The notes under the pieces: model-generated
Told to the model about the DNA's origin: nothing
Databases searched by the model: none
The model's input: only the letters and a program-made list of their open reading frames with translations
Made by a program: the position numbers and the translations under genes
Assembly (NCBI GenBank): GCA_963778675.1
Contig: CAVZVI010000008.1
Coordinates: forward strand, 310,001-374,000
DNA: 64,000 bases
Direction: 5' to 3'
Source: CAWCDJ01 sp963778675
GTDB lineage: Bacteria; Acidobacteriota; Terriglobia; Bryobacterales; Bryobacteraceae
Part shown: piece after piece, positions 19,960 to 32,139 of the stretch
How the letters are laid out: the number at the start of each line of letters is the position of its first letter
How positions within the stretch are numbered: the stretch's first letter is position 1

Positions 19960-20304
19960 ATGCCTTTTTCGAACGATCCGGAACATATTGCCATCTCCAA
20001 GTCGAGCGGGATCAAGATCGATTGGAAGGATGGCCACCACAGCGAGTACGGCATAACGTATCTGCGCGATAAATGCCCGTGCGCCTCCTGTACCGGCGCG
20101 CACGGTACGCCGCCGCGCCAGCCGGAGGCCGGCAGCCAGTTTCCCATGTTCAAACCCGCACTGAAGATGTTGGGGGTGGAGCCGATCGGCAACTATGCGA
20201 TCCGGATTAACTGGAGCGACGGCCATAGCTCCGGTATTTACTCTTACGAACATTTCCGGCGCATCTGCCCTTGTGCGGAATGCCGCGCCCTCTACGCCGC
20301 CTGA
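19960..20304 (+). CDS. DUF971 protein (GBBH-like N-terminal domain)
   Basis: A 114-residue protein consisting only of the domain found at the N-terminus of gamma-butyrobetaine hydroxylase (PF06155). Two cysteine pairs, CPCASC (about 39-44) and CPCAEC (about 104-109), probably bind a metal such as zinc or an iron-sulfur cluster. Core motifs are IKIDWKDGH, YLRDKCPC and YAIRINWSDGHSSGIYSYEHFR. Stand-alone versions often sit near Fe-S or Mrp/ApbC genes. Here it follows rel by two bases, so it is co-transcribed. Function unknown. Confidence 0.88.
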   Translation: MPFSNDPEHIAISKSSGIKIDWKDGHHSEYGITYLRDKCPCASCTGAHGTPPRQPEAGSQFPMFKPALKMLGVEPIGNYAIRINWSDGHSSGIYSYEHFRRICPCAECRALYAA

Positions 20305-20313
20305 ACGCAAAAA

Positions 20314-20337
20314 AGGCGACCTCGCGAAAGGTCGCCT
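20314..20337. terminator. bidirectional intrinsic terminator
   Basis: A perfect 9-bp stem (AGGCGACCT / AGGTCGCCT) with a six-base CGCGAA loop lies between the convergent DUF971 and TonB genes. An A-run precedes it and CGTTCTT follows, so it can stop transcription from both sides. Confidence 0.85.
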
Positions 20338-20363
20338 CGTTCTTCGGTAAAACGATTCGTTCT

Positions 20364-21359
20364 TCAGAGCAGCCGGAAATTCACTTCGATGGTCGCTGCG
20401 ACCGTAACCGGCTTGCCATCCTTATAGCCCGGTTTGAACTTCCACTTCCTCACGGCTTCGATGGCCTTCTCGTCCAACCCGAGGCCCAGGCTGCGAGCCA
20501 CGCGGATGTTGGTGGCGTGACCGCTGGGATCCACTTCGATGTAAAGGAGAACCGTTCCCTGATATTTGGCCTTACGGGCTTCTTCGGAGTACTCCGGCTC
20601 TACCTTGTAAAGCAGGGCCGGGGCCGTCACGCCGCCGCCCACGCGGAAGACGCCGCCGCCCGCTCCGCCGCCTTCGCCAGGTCCGTAACCGCCGCCCTTG
20701 CCGGGACCTACGCCGCCGCCTGAGCCGGATCCGATACCGCCGCCGGACCCCGGCCCGTTCGAGGGAGGACCGATCTTCGCCAGGGGATCTCCGTACTGGG
20801 CCATGTTCACCTGGGGCAGGTTGATGTCCGGGGGAGCGATGATGCTGGGCTCCATGGTGAGCTTGGGATTCGGATTATTGACCACCGCCATGGGAGGCGT
20901 GAACTGTCGCAGGGAAACCTTCGGGAGCCGCCCTTTGCTGGCTGGCAACGGGGAACGGTCGCCACCGCCACCACCGCCGCCCATGGTCTGCTTCTTCGGC
21001 GCCGCCTTCGGCATGAACGGATCCACGTCGACCGGCATGATCAGCGTGGTCATTTGCTTCACTTGTTCCTGGACGACTTTGGTCGAGAACACAGTAAACA
21101 GCAGGGCAACGACACCGACCTGAAACCCGGTCGACATCATGAACGACTTCTTCTGACGCCCGTACAGACCCCAAATGTCCTTTACCGCCACAGGCTTGGA
21201 AGTCACTTCCAGCGGCGGCAGCTTGGGCGGGTTGATGGTTTCCTTGACGTTGCGGACGAAGGAGCGGTACCAGGGCTCCTCTACTTCCGCCACCAGGAGT
21301 CGCGACAGATGATCGTCGGCGTTTAAAAACGGATTGTTGGGTTGCGACAGGTCAGCCAT
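20364..21359 (-). CDS. tonB: energy transducer TonB with a long cytoplasmic N-terminus and Gly-rich spacer
   Basis: A 331-residue TonB of unusual build. About 72 cytoplasmic residues (including TSKPVAVKDIWGLYGRQKKS) precede one helix (about 73-93). The periplasmic spacer has a GGGGGGG block, then SKGRLPKVSLRQFTPP, IIAPPDINLPQVNMAQYGD and a long Gly-rich stretch (GPGSGGGIGSGSGGGVGPGK). The TonB domain is at the C-terminus (YKVEPEYSEEARKAKYQG, EAVRKWKFKPGYKDGKPV, ending IEVNFRLL). It is a close paralogue of the anti-sigma/TonB fusion at 54440-55567, sharing the membrane-proximal motif and the spacer, but lacks that protein's zinc motif. No ExbBD gene is adjacent. Confidence 0.92.
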   Translation of the reverse strand: MADLSQPNNPFLNADDHLSRLLVAEVEEPWYRSFVRNVKETINPPKLPPLEVTSKPVAVKDIWGLYGRQKKSFMMSTGFQVGVVALLFTVFSTKVVQEQVKQMTTLIMPVDVDPFMPKAAPKKQTMGGGGGGGDRSPLPASKGRLPKVSLRQFTPPMAVVNNPNPKLTMEPSIIAPPDINLPQVNMAQYGDPLAKIGPPSNGPGSGGGIGSGSGGGVGPGKGGGYGPGEGGGAGGGVFRVGGGVTAPALLYKVEPEYSEEARKAKYQGTVLLYIEVDPSGHATNIRVARSLGLGLDEKAIEAVRKWKFKPGYKDGKPVTVAATIEVNFRLL

Positions 21360-21627
21360 TTTGATCCACCAGCTCTCCAGGGAGAACCGCTGTCTACAGC
21401 AGATTGGACGCTTTCGGCAGCTACGCCGTTACAGGTTTTGGAAAATCTGTACCCAGGGGTCTCAAGCTGCAGTGTACCACATCCTTCGTATCAGTCGCTT
21501 GTAAAAACAATGACATAGGACTCCTGGGCCGTTACCGCCACAGTGTGCGAGGAATATTCCAAAAATGGAATTCGGCAGGTTGAACCATTTTCATTTGCTC
21601 CCGGTTGTGCCCTCCGTCAAAATCGGA

Positions 21628-23085
21628 ATGATGCAGATCACGATCGAAGGCAAACCCCTCGAGCAGGTCCCAGCCGACGCCCTGATCGTCCCCGTGTTCG
21701 AGGGGCGCAAGGAGGAGCGGTTCGGCGCCGCCGAGCTCTGGGAATCCGGCGAGGTGTCGGGCAAGATGCTCGAATTGACCTTGCTCCACCACCCTACGGG
21801 TATCGCTGCGAGCCGCGTTCTGCTCGCCGGCGCCGGCAAGCCCGGAGAGTTCGGCGCCCCGGGGTGGCGCAAACTCGTCGGGGCCGCTGTCCGCCACTTG
21901 AAGGCAAAGTCGGTTAAACGGGTGGCGATTGTCCTCGATCCGGAATATTCCGGTCCCGAATATGCCTCTGCGGCTGTCGAAGGCGCGATCCTCGCCAATT
22001 TCGAGCCGGACCGCTACCGGACCGGCAACGACAAGAAGTCGATTGCGGCCGCCGCTATTGTTCCACCGGCCGGCGCCGATCTCGGCCGGGCTGTCGAGCA
22101 CGGGCGCATCATGGCCGAGGCACAGAACTTCGCCCGCACGCTGGTGAACGAACCGGCCAACCGGCTCACCCCCACGGCTATGGCCGACGCCGCCCGCCGC
22201 ATGGCTTCCGAGTTCCACCTGGAGTGCGAAGTCCTGGACCGGGTCCAAATGGAGCAACTGGGGATGGGCGCGCTGCTCGGCGTGGCGCAGGGGAGCGCCG
22301 AGCCACCGGTGTTGATCGTGATCAAATATCGCCCGCCACAGGTCCCCAGCGGCGGCCCCCACCTGGGACTGGTGGGCAAGGGCGTCACGTTCGATACCGG
22401 CGGCATTTCGATCAAGCCGGCGGACGGGATGGAGAAGATGAAATACGACATGGCGGGCGGCGCCGCCATGATCGGCGCGATGCAGGCCATTGCCCAGATC
22501 GGTCCGGCGATCCCGGTCACCGCCTTCATCCCCTGCGTGGAAAACATGCCCGGGAGCCGCGCGCAGCGGCCGGGCGACATCGTGACCGCGCTCTCCGGAA
22601 AGACCATCGAAGTGATCAACACCGATGCCGAGGGCCGGCTGATCCTGGCTGACGCCCTGGTGTACGCGCGCCGGCAGGGCTGCACCCACCTGGTGGATGC
22701 CGCCACCCTGACGGGCGCCATCGTAGTGGCGCTGGGACATCTCAACGTCGGGCTGTTCGCCAACAACGACGCCATGCGCGACCGCGTCCTCGCCGCTTCC
22801 AAACTCGAAGGGGAGCGCATGTGGACGATGCCGCTCGAGCCCGACTACAGAGATTACCTGAAGAGCGCTTTCGCCGATGTCGCCAATGTGGGCGGCCGGT
22901 GGGGCGGCGCCGTCACCGCGGCCATGTTCCTCAAGGAGTTTGCCGAAGAAACTCCGTGGGTGCACCTCGATATCGCCGGCACCGCCTGGCTGGACGACGA
23001 GAAGCCGCATCTCGCCAAGGGCCCCTCCGGCGTTCCCGTCCGAACCCTCATCCGGCTGGCGGTAGATTGGGATTCGAGCCGCTGA
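21628..23085 (+). CDS. pepA: M17 leucyl aminopeptidase
   Basis: A cytosolic two-metal exopeptidase that removes N-terminal residues from peptides. The 485-residue length is typical. The N-terminal Peptidase_M17_N domain spans about 1-150; the catalytic domain has GKGVTFDTGGISIKP, the Lys/Asp metal site in KYDMAGGAAMIG and the family signature NTDAEGRL, then GGRWGGAVTAAMFL near the end. I chose the ATG pair at 21628-21633 because family similarity begins at MQITIEGKPLEQ. The 268-base gap upstream to tonB shows no other coding signal. The 3' end overlaps the convergent HEAT-repeat gene by 38 bases. Confidence 0.94.
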   Translation: MMQITIEGKPLEQVPADALIVPVFEGRKEERFGAAELWESGEVSGKMLELTLLHHPTGIAASRVLLAGAGKPGEFGAPGWRKLVGAAVRHLKAKSVKRVAIVLDPEYSGPEYASAAVEGAILANFEPDRYRTGNDKKSIAAAAIVPPAGADLGRAVEHGRIMAEAQNFARTLVNEPANRLTPTAMADAARRMASEFHLECEVLDRVQMEQLGMGALLGVAQGSAEPPVLIVIKYRPPQVPSGGPHLGLVGKGVTFDTGGISIKPADGMEKMKYDMAGGAAMIGAMQAIAQIGPAIPVTAFIPCVENMPGSRAQRPGDIVTALSGKTIEVINTDAEGRLILADALVYARRQGCTHLVDAATLTGAIVVALGHLNVGLFANNDAMRDRVLAASKLEGERMWTMPLEPDYRDYLKSAFADVANVGGRWGGAVTAAMFLKEFAEETPWVHLDIAGTAWLDDEKPHLAKGPSGVPVRTLIRLAVDWDSSR

Positions 23086-24811
23086 TCCCGGGTGACCTGT
23101 CCGTCTCCGGCGGCGGGATGGAAATGCTCGCCTCGCCCCAGCCCGAAGGATGGCACAGGACGATCTTCAAGGTCTTTGCCCGCTCTACGGCAGGCTGGTA
23201 GGTGATCTCGTAGTGGACCTGTAAGTTGAGGTATGCCTGTTCCACCAATGCGGCCAGTGCCGCCGGCGTCCGGCCGAGAAGAAAGAGGCCGCTCACACGG
23301 CGGCAGAGGCCCTCGAGCGCCGGATTGCCCACCGAAGACACCACCTGCACCAGGCTGCCGGACGCCATTACGTTCGCAATCAGCTCTACTCCGGGCGCGC
23401 GATCCGACGGCGAGTCATTGCAGATGATCAGATGCCGCCTCGAGCCGCTTCTTTCTACGTCCGGCTTGACCGACCGCCAGATGGCGTGCCATATGTCGGT
23501 GCGCGCCGGCGCCAGCGGCAGTTTGCCGAAATCTTCCCGGATGGCCGCCTCTTCGGCCGCAAACCGCGGCGCGCCTTCCTCGGCGGCCACCTCTCCGGAT
23601 TGGAGAATCCCGGACGAGTACGGCAGGCATGACCAGGCGTCCGCCGGGCGCTTCAGGGCAAGACAGGCAAGTGCATAGCGGCTCCAGGAGGAAGGGGCCC
23701 CCGATTCGGAATTGGGCAGCAAGAAGACGACCGACGCCGCTTCCGCGCCGGCGGGCCGTTCGACCTGGTAATGATGGACTGCCCGGTCGTCCTCGCTCAG
23801 TACGATTTCAGTGGGAAGCACCGGGGACGATTCCGCGCCGGCGCGAACCGCAACCGCCAAAGCCACGCGGCGCTGCTCCGGGTTGCTCCGGCCGCTCAGA
23901 AAGTGGGCGGCCAGCCGCCGGACCGGCAGAGCCTGCGCTTGCTTCACCGCATGACGAAGTCGGCCCAGCGCGACAAGGGCGGCCTTCCTCGGAACCGGGT
24001 GCGGGTCCTTGAGCATCCGGGAAAGCTCCCCGGCGAACCGGGGATGGCCGGCCGCCCCCATCACCCACGAAGCCGTCGAGCGGAATGCGGGTGTCTCGTG
24101 CTCAGCCATATGAACGATCTCCGGAATTATGGAGGCGTCACCCAGCCGGTAAAGCCCGAGCAGGGCATTGCCCGCCACCCGGTTATTCGGATCGCCCCGC
24201 AGCGAACCCAGCAACTCGCGTGCTTCGGGTGTATCTAATCCCCAAATCGCTTCTACCGCGTTGGCCCGGATTCGCGGATCGGCATCTGCCAGTGTCTTCC
24301 GGACCCAGTTCACGTTCCGGGTGCCGCGCGCGATCATCAGAACCGCCTTTGATCGCAGGTAGGGGTTGGGCTGCCTCAGCAGGCGGAGGAGTAGCGAAAG
24401 GTGGTCCTTCTCGCCCGATTTCCCTTCGAGGACTCGGATCACGCGCGAGGAGGCCACCCGATCGGCGGACGCCCGGCCGAGAACCACTTCCTTGGTGGAA
24501 TCCGCGCGCATGGCCACGCGAGCCATGGCCAGAGCCTGCTCGTGGGTGAGGGAAGGTTCGCACAGGGCGGGAAGAATCAGCCCGCTTGATACGAGCAAGC
24601 CCGCCACGACTTGAGCGCCGCGCGTATCCAGTTGGTTCTTCATTACTTCGATCGCGGCGGACACAAAGGCCTGCGGATTTTCGTTCAGTAACTGCCGGAT
24701 CTGTTTGCGATATTCGGGCGGGTCCAGTTCCAGGTCGCGCACCAGACCCGCGAGTATCTCCGACGAGCCTTTTGTATATGCTGTCACTGGAACTGAGGAC
24801 GCCACAGCCAC
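23048..24811 (-). CDS. HEAT-repeat protein with a possible VWFA-like C-terminal region
   Basis: I cannot name this gene. A helical N-terminal half holds HEAT-type repeats from about 120 to 320 (for example LRSKAVLMIARGTRNVNWV, IRANAVEAIWGLDTPEA, RVAGNALLGLYRLGD, VPRKAALVALGRLRHA). The C-terminal 230 residues look like an alpha/beta domain (RRHLIICNDSPSD, SGSLVQVVSSVGN, LVEQAYLNLQVHYEITYQP). The order of these elements resembles the acidobacterial VWFA-related domain, though I see no MIDAS motif. The start is uncertain: GTG at 24811 is the best choice that leaves room for the acnA promoter. The frame stays open to 24925, inside acnA. There is no clear signal peptide with the chosen start. Confidence 0.65.
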   Translation of the reverse strand: MAVASSVPVTAYTKGSSEILAGLVRDLELDPPEYRKQIRQLLNENPQAFVSAAIEVMKNQLDTRGAQVVAGLLVSSGLILPALCEPSLTHEQALAMARVAMRADSTKEVVLGRASADRVASSRVIRVLEGKSGEKDHLSLLLRLLRQPNPYLRSKAVLMIARGTRNVNWVRKTLADADPRIRANAVEAIWGLDTPEARELLGSLRGDPNNRVAGNALLGLYRLGDASIIPEIVHMAEHETPAFRSTASWVMGAAGHPRFAGELSRMLKDPHPVPRKAALVALGRLRHAVKQAQALPVRRLAAHFLSGRSNPEQRRVALAVAVRAGAESSPVLPTEIVLSEDDRAVHHYQVERPAGAEAASVVFLLPNSESGAPSSWSRYALACLALKRPADAWSCLPYSSGILQSGEVAAEEGAPRFAAEEAAIREDFGKLPLAPARTDIWHAIWRSVKPDVERSGSRRHLIICNDSPSDRAPGVELIANVMASGSLVQVVSSVGNPALEGLCRRVSGLFLLGRTPAALAALVEQAYLNLQVHYEITYQPAVERAKTLKIVLCHPSGWGEASISIPPPETDRSPGISGSNPNLPPAG

Positions 24812-24862
24812 AAGATCGGACAGGAGAGGGGGAATCTTTAGCTTCTGCCCGAGTCTCGCCAC

Positions 24863-24868
24863 TATAAT
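24863..24868 (+). promoter_or_regulatory. consensus -10 box of acnA, seven bases before the start codon
   Basis: A perfect TATAAT lies seven bases before the ATG of acnA. Transcription from it would begin at or next to the A of the start codon, which points to a leaderless message. The -35 region is weak. Confidence 0.55.
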
Positions 24869-24875
24869 TGAACTG

Positions 24876-27527
<2,652 letters not shown>

Positions 27528-27642
27528 TACCTCTGTAACCTCAGATCCTTCGTCGGCTGACCGTCCGGATTCGCCGGTAAAATGGGGGCGTTCGTCGGTC
27601 CGCGGTTGAACACTGACCGAGCGGCAAGCGTAAACTCAGTCT

Positions 27643-28803
27643 ATGCTCCGCTATCTTCCGCTGGTCCTGAAGAATTGCTGGCGCAATCGCCGCCGGACGG
27701 TCCTGACCATCTTGAGCGTCGGCGTCTCGATGTGCCTGCTGGGCGTGATGATCGCGATGTACCACGCGCTTTACCTGAGCGATCCCACTCCGGAACAGGC
27801 GCTCCGGCTGGTCACCCGAAATAAGATCTCGCTAACCGTCCCGCTCCCCGAAGCCTACCGCCCGCGGATCGAACACATCCCGGGCGTCCGGGAGGTCATG
27901 ACCGAGGGCTGGTTCGGCGGCACCTACAAGGATGCCCGCGACCCCAAGAACTTTTTCGCGCGCTTTACGGTGGAGCCCGAAAGGCTGTTCCGGGTCTACT
28001 CCGAATACCGGATTCCCGAAGACCAGCGCAAAGCGTTCGAGCGCGACCGCACCGGCTGCGTGGTGGGGCGCGACCTCGCCAACAAGTTCAACTTCCACGT
28101 GGGCGATCACATCCACCTGGTGGGCGATATCTATCCCGGCGACTACGAGTTCACTATCCGCGGCATCTTCGACGCTCCCGGCAACAGCGAGGCCATGTTC
28201 TTCAGCCGTGAGTACCTGGAGCAGACACTACCCGAACGCCGGCGCGGCTCGGTCGGGACGTTTGTCACGTTGATCGATAGCCCTGCCAGCGCCACCCGCA
28301 TCGCCGAAACGGTCGACAGCGAGTTCCACAATGCCACGGCGCAAACCAAGACCGAATCGGAGCAGGCCTACCTGCTGGGGTTCGTCGCCTTCCTGGGCAA
28401 CGTGAAGATGTTCCTGATCGCGATTTCGGCGGCGGTGATGTTCACGGTCCTGCTGGTTTCCGCCAACACCATGGCGATGTCGGTTCGCGAGCGGGTACGC
28501 GAGGTGGGAGTGCTCAAGACGCTGGGCTTCACTCCAGGCACCATCCTGGGTCTCATCCTGAGCGAGGCTTGCGCCATCTCGCTCGCCGGCGGCGTCATCG
28601 GATTTCTGCTTTCCACCGTCCTTGTCAGCGGGGTACAAAAGAGCCCGGCCGGCGGATTTCTGCCGGTGATTCCGCCGTTCCAGCCGGCGGTGGCCGCCGC
28701 CTGCATCCTGACCGCGGCTTCGATCGGGCTATTGAGCTCGCTGGTCCCGGCTTTGGCCGCGTCCCGCACTCCCATCGTGCAGGCGCTGAGGAGCACCGAT
28801 TAA
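27643..28803 (+). CDS. MacB/FtsX-type ABC permease (first of pair)
   Basis: A 386-residue permease with one N-terminal helix (about 17-41), a periplasmic MacB_PCD domain (about 42-255) and three C-terminal helices. RVREVGVLKTLGFTPGTILGLILSEA is the cytoplasmic coupling segment typical of FtsX. It is the first gene of a four-gene exporter: two permeases, a periplasmic adaptor and an ATPase, as in MacAB and DevBCA systems. The stop is two bases before the second permease start. A TAAACT hexamer at 27631-27636 is a possible -10, six bases before the ATG. Confidence 0.92.
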   Translation: MLRYLPLVLKNCWRNRRRTVLTILSVGVSMCLLGVMIAMYHALYLSDPTPEQALRLVTRNKISLTVPLPEAYRPRIEHIPGVREVMTEGWFGGTYKDARDPKNFFARFTVEPERLFRVYSEYRIPEDQRKAFERDRTGCVVGRDLANKFNFHVGDHIHLVGDIYPGDYEFTIRGIFDAPGNSEAMFFSREYLEQTLPERRRGSVGTFVTLIDSPASATRIAETVDSEFHNATAQTKTESEQAYLLGFVAFLGNVKMFLIAISAAVMFTVLLVSANTMAMSVRERVREVGVLKTLGFTPGTILGLILSEACAISLAGGVIGFLLSTVLVSGVQKSPAGGFLPVIPPFQPAVAAACILTAASIGLLSSLVPALAASRTPIVQALRSTD

Positions 28804-28805
28804 TC

Positions 28806-29970
28806 ATGGCCATCCCAATCGCTTATAACCTGCGGAACATGGTGGTCCGCAAGACCACCACCATCATGACGGCCCTGGGCATCGCTCTCACCGTGGCGGT
28901 CCTGCTGGCGATTCTGGCGCTGGTGAACGGCCTGCGCACCACGCTCGCCACTACGGGCGACCCGCTGCACGTCCTGGTGCTTCGCAAAGGCTCCACTTCG
29001 GAAATCGTCAGCAACTTTCTGCGCAGCAACTTCCAGGACCTCAAGTTCAAGCCGGGGATCGCGCGAGGAAAAGACGGACAGCCCCTGGCCTCGCTCGAAG
29101 TTGTGACGGTCATCAATCTTGCCTCGGGCGACGGGCAGGAAGGCATCAACGTCACGGTACGCGGGCTGCAACCGGCCGGCATCGAAATGCGGCGGGGTGT
29201 TCACCTCACGGCCGGGCGCTGGTTCCAGGACGGCCGCCGCGAGGTGGTCGTCGGGAAGCCGGTAGCCGACCGGTATCCGGAGGCGGGCATCGGCAAGAAG
29301 ATCCGCTTCGGGCGCGGCGACTGGGAGGTCGTCGGCGTGATCGACGCCGGCCGCGGCGCCCAGGGCAGCGAGATCTGGGGCGATCTCAACCAGGTGGCGT
29401 CCGACCTGCAGCGCCTCGAAGTGCTCAGCTCGGCGCTGGTCGAGGCCACCGACCCGGTCGCCGCCAAAGCGCTCGTCAACGACATTAATAACGATCAGCG
29501 CCTCACCATGACGGCGCAGTCCGAGCAGGAGTATTATGACGCACAAACCACTTCGGCCGCTCCGATAGAATTTATCGGGATCTTCGTCTCCATCATCATG
29601 GCGGTCGGCAGCAGTTTCGCGGCCATGAACACGATGTACGCAGCCGTGGCGCGCCGCGCCCGCGAGATCGGAACCCTGCGGGTGCTCGGGTTTTCGCGCC
29701 TGAGCATTCTGCTCAGCTTCTTTGTGGAATCGGTGCTGCTCTCCGCGCTGGGCGGCATCCTGGGGTGCCTGCTCGTGTTGCCGCTCAACGGCGTCACCAC
29801 CGGGATCGGCAACGCCAACTTCGCGGAGACGGCTTTCAATTTTCACGTCTCGCCGCAAATCATGCTGGGCGGCATTCTCTTCGCGGTCGTGCTCGGGGAG
29901 CATCGGGGGCGTGTTCCCGGCGCGCAACGCATCCAGAAAAGAGATCCTGACGGCGCTGCGGGAAGTCTAA
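28806..29970 (+). CDS. MacB/FtsX-type ABC permease (second of pair, one apparent frameshift)
   Basis: A second permease of the same family, about 387 residues once corrected. It begins MAIPIAYNLRNMVVRKTTTIM with the first helix (about 21-41), then a periplasmic domain and three helices ending FPARNASRKEILTALREV. The frame breaks at 29895-29898, where GGGG should be GGG. The coupling helix ARRAREIGTLRVLGFSRLSILLSFFVESV is intact. It probably pairs with the upstream permease as a heterodimer. Confidence 0.9.
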
Positions 29971-29983
29971 TGAGGGAACCAAC

Positions 29984-31317
29984 ATGGACGCGGAATTGAA
30001 GAATCTGCAAATCGACCGGTCGAGCCGCCGCTCCGCGGAGCCCTCCAAATGGGCGGTGCGCTGGATTCTCGCCGGGGTAGCCCTATTCCTGCTGCTGGGT
30101 GCGTGGCGCTTTACCTCCGCCAGGCTGAACGCCGCACCGGAGGTCCGCACCGAGCGCGTCGCGGCCATCAGCGCGGCCAGCGCTCCGCAGGGGGTGGTGC
30201 TCAACGCGACCGGCTATATCGTAGCCGCCCACAAGATCGAGGTTGCCGCCAAGGTGGTGGGCAAAGTGAAATGGATCGGCGTGGACAAGGGCGACCGCGT
30301 GCGGGAGGGCCAGATCATGGTCCGCCTGGAAGACGATGAATACCAGGCCCAGCTCCAGCAGGCCAACGGGCAGATGGCCATGCTGCAGGCGCGCCTCGAT
30401 GAGGCCCTGCACGGCTCGCGCCCCGAAGAGATCGCGCAGGCAATGGCGAACGTGGACGTGGGCAAGGCCGACCTGGAAAACGCCGGGTGACGCTCGACCG
30501 CACCAAGGGACTGGTCCGCGAAGGCGTTGCGCCCCAGCAGTCGCTCGATGACGCCCAGGCCCGCTACGATTCCGCCGTGCACAAACTGAACGCGCTCCAG
30601 AAGACCTATGAACTGGTGAAACTCGGGCCCCGGAAGGAAGAGATCGACGCGCTGCGCGGGCAGTTGGAGCAGGCCAAAGGCGCGGTGGCCTATGCGGAAA
30701 CAGCTCTCAACAATACCGTGATTCGAGCCCCCGTCAGCGGCACGATTCTCGAGCGCGCCGTCGAAAAGGGCGAATTCGTCACCACCAGCTTCGTGGGCGA
30801 TCGCGGCGCCAAGGGATACGTGGTCTCCCTCGCCGATCTGAACGATCTCGAAGTGGAGCTCGATATCAGCCAGAATGATTTCGCCAAATTGCACGCCGGC
30901 CAGCACGGCATCATCACCACCGATGCCTTCCCGGACCGTAAGTACGACGGCTTCATCAAGGAGATTTCTCCCGAGGCCAACCGGCAGAAGGCCACCGTGC
31001 AGATCAAGGTGAAGGTCGTCAAGCCGGACGATTTTCTGCGTCCGGAGATGAACGCCAGCGTGGCGTTCGTCTCCGATGAAAAGCCGGAAACGTCCGCTGC
31101 GCCCGCCAAGCCGGTGATCCTGGTTCCTACCTCGGCGTTGCGCGACGGCGCGGTCTTCGTGTATCTCGACGGCAAAGCTGTGCGGCGCGCGGTCAAGCCG
31201 GGCATGAGCAGCAGCCAGGGAATAGAGATTCAAAGCGGCCTGATCGGCGGAGAGGACCTGATCGTCGATCCTCCGGCCGGATTGAAAGACGGCGACAAAG
31301 TGCGCCAGAAGGTATAA
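29984..31317 (+). CDS. periplasmic adaptor (HlyD/MacA-like, one apparent frameshift)
   Basis: A membrane-fusion protein that links the inner-membrane exporter to an outer-membrane channel. The N-terminal helix (about 24-43) anchors it. The lipoyl-like beta domain has VEVAAKVVGKVKWIGVDKGD and IRAPVSGTILERAVEKGEF. A long alpha-hairpin region (about 110-215) follows, and the C-terminal beta-barrel ends in IVDPPAGLKDGDKVRQKV. The frame breaks near 30484, where one C seems missing (GCCGGG for GCCCGGG); corrected length is about 444 residues. A GTG at 30487 could be mistaken for a separate start, but the downstream part lacks an anchor. No TolC gene is nearby. Confidence 0.9.
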
Positions 31318-31321
31318 ACCT

Positions 31322-32041
31322 ATGAGCGAAACCGTCATCGAAACACGCAGCCTGACCAAGGAGTTCGTGCGCGACGAATTTCACGTGGTGGCCCTCAAAG
31401 AAGTGAGCCTGGAGATCCACAAGGGCGAGTTCGTCGCTCTCATGGGCCCTTCCGGCTCGGGAAAATCCACGCTGCTGCACCTCATCGCCGCCATGGACCG
31501 TCCGACCGGAGGAGAGATCCGCGTCCTCGGCCACAACCTGCGTGAACTGAACGAACGGCAGATCGCGCACTGGCGCAACGAGCACGTCGGGTTCATCTTC
31601 CAGCAGTTCAACCTCATCCCGGTGCTGACTGCGATGGAGAACGTGGAGCTGCCGCTGAAACTCACCAATTTGAAGAAGGCCGCCCGCGGCGAACACGCCG
31701 CGACCGCGCTCAAGCTGGTGGGCCTCGGCGACCGGATGAATCACTTCCCGCGGCAGCTTTCCGGCGGACAGGAACAGCGCGTCGCCATCGCCCGCGCCAT
31801 CGTCACCGATCCGGCCCTGATCCTCGCCGACGAGCCCACGGGCAACCTGGACGCGGCTTCCGCGCAGGAAGTGCTCACGATTCTCTCCAAGCTCAATCGC
31901 GATTACGGAAAGACCGTCGTCATGGTGACGCACGATCCACACGCCGCGCAGTTCGCCAGCCGGGTGCATCACCTGGAGAAGGGCGAACTGGTGCCGGATG
32001 ACGTGAATTCCGTGAAAAGTGCCGGTACGGCGAGCGACTGA
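31322..32041 (+). CDS. ABC transporter ATPase, LolD/MacB type
   Basis: The 239-residue nucleotide-binding subunit of the upstream permease pair. Walker A is GPSGSGKST, the Q-loop is FIFQQFNLIPVLTAMENVELP (typical of the LolD/MacB/FtsE group), the signature is LSGGQEQR, Walker B is LILADEPTGNLD and the switch His is in VTHDPHAA. It lies four bases after the adaptor. Such systems export lipoproteins, peptides or glycolipids; the substrate here cannot be told. Confidence 0.95.
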   Translation: MSETVIETRSLTKEFVRDEFHVVALKEVSLEIHKGEFVALMGPSGSGKSTLLHLIAAMDRPTGGEIRVLGHNLRELNERQIAHWRNEHVGFIFQQFNLIPVLTAMENVELPLKLTNLKKAARGEHAATALKLVGLGDRMNHFPRQLSGGQEQRVAIARAIVTDPALILADEPTGNLDAASAQEVLTILSKLNRDYGKTVVMVTHDPHAAQFASRVHHLEKGELVPDDVNSVKSAGTASD

Positions 32042-32139
32042 CGGGAGCCGGCTCCGGGGCCGAACGCATCGCACCGCCGTTTGCTATACAATATCTGGCG
32101 GCGGGTGCAGTGCCGCCAGAGGGGAAACTTCGACTGCCT

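Noticed and set aside
30487..31317. A separate gene starting at GTG 30487
   Set aside because: It lacks a membrane anchor and the first half of the lipoyl domain. Adding one base at 30484 joins it to the upstream frame into a normal adaptor.
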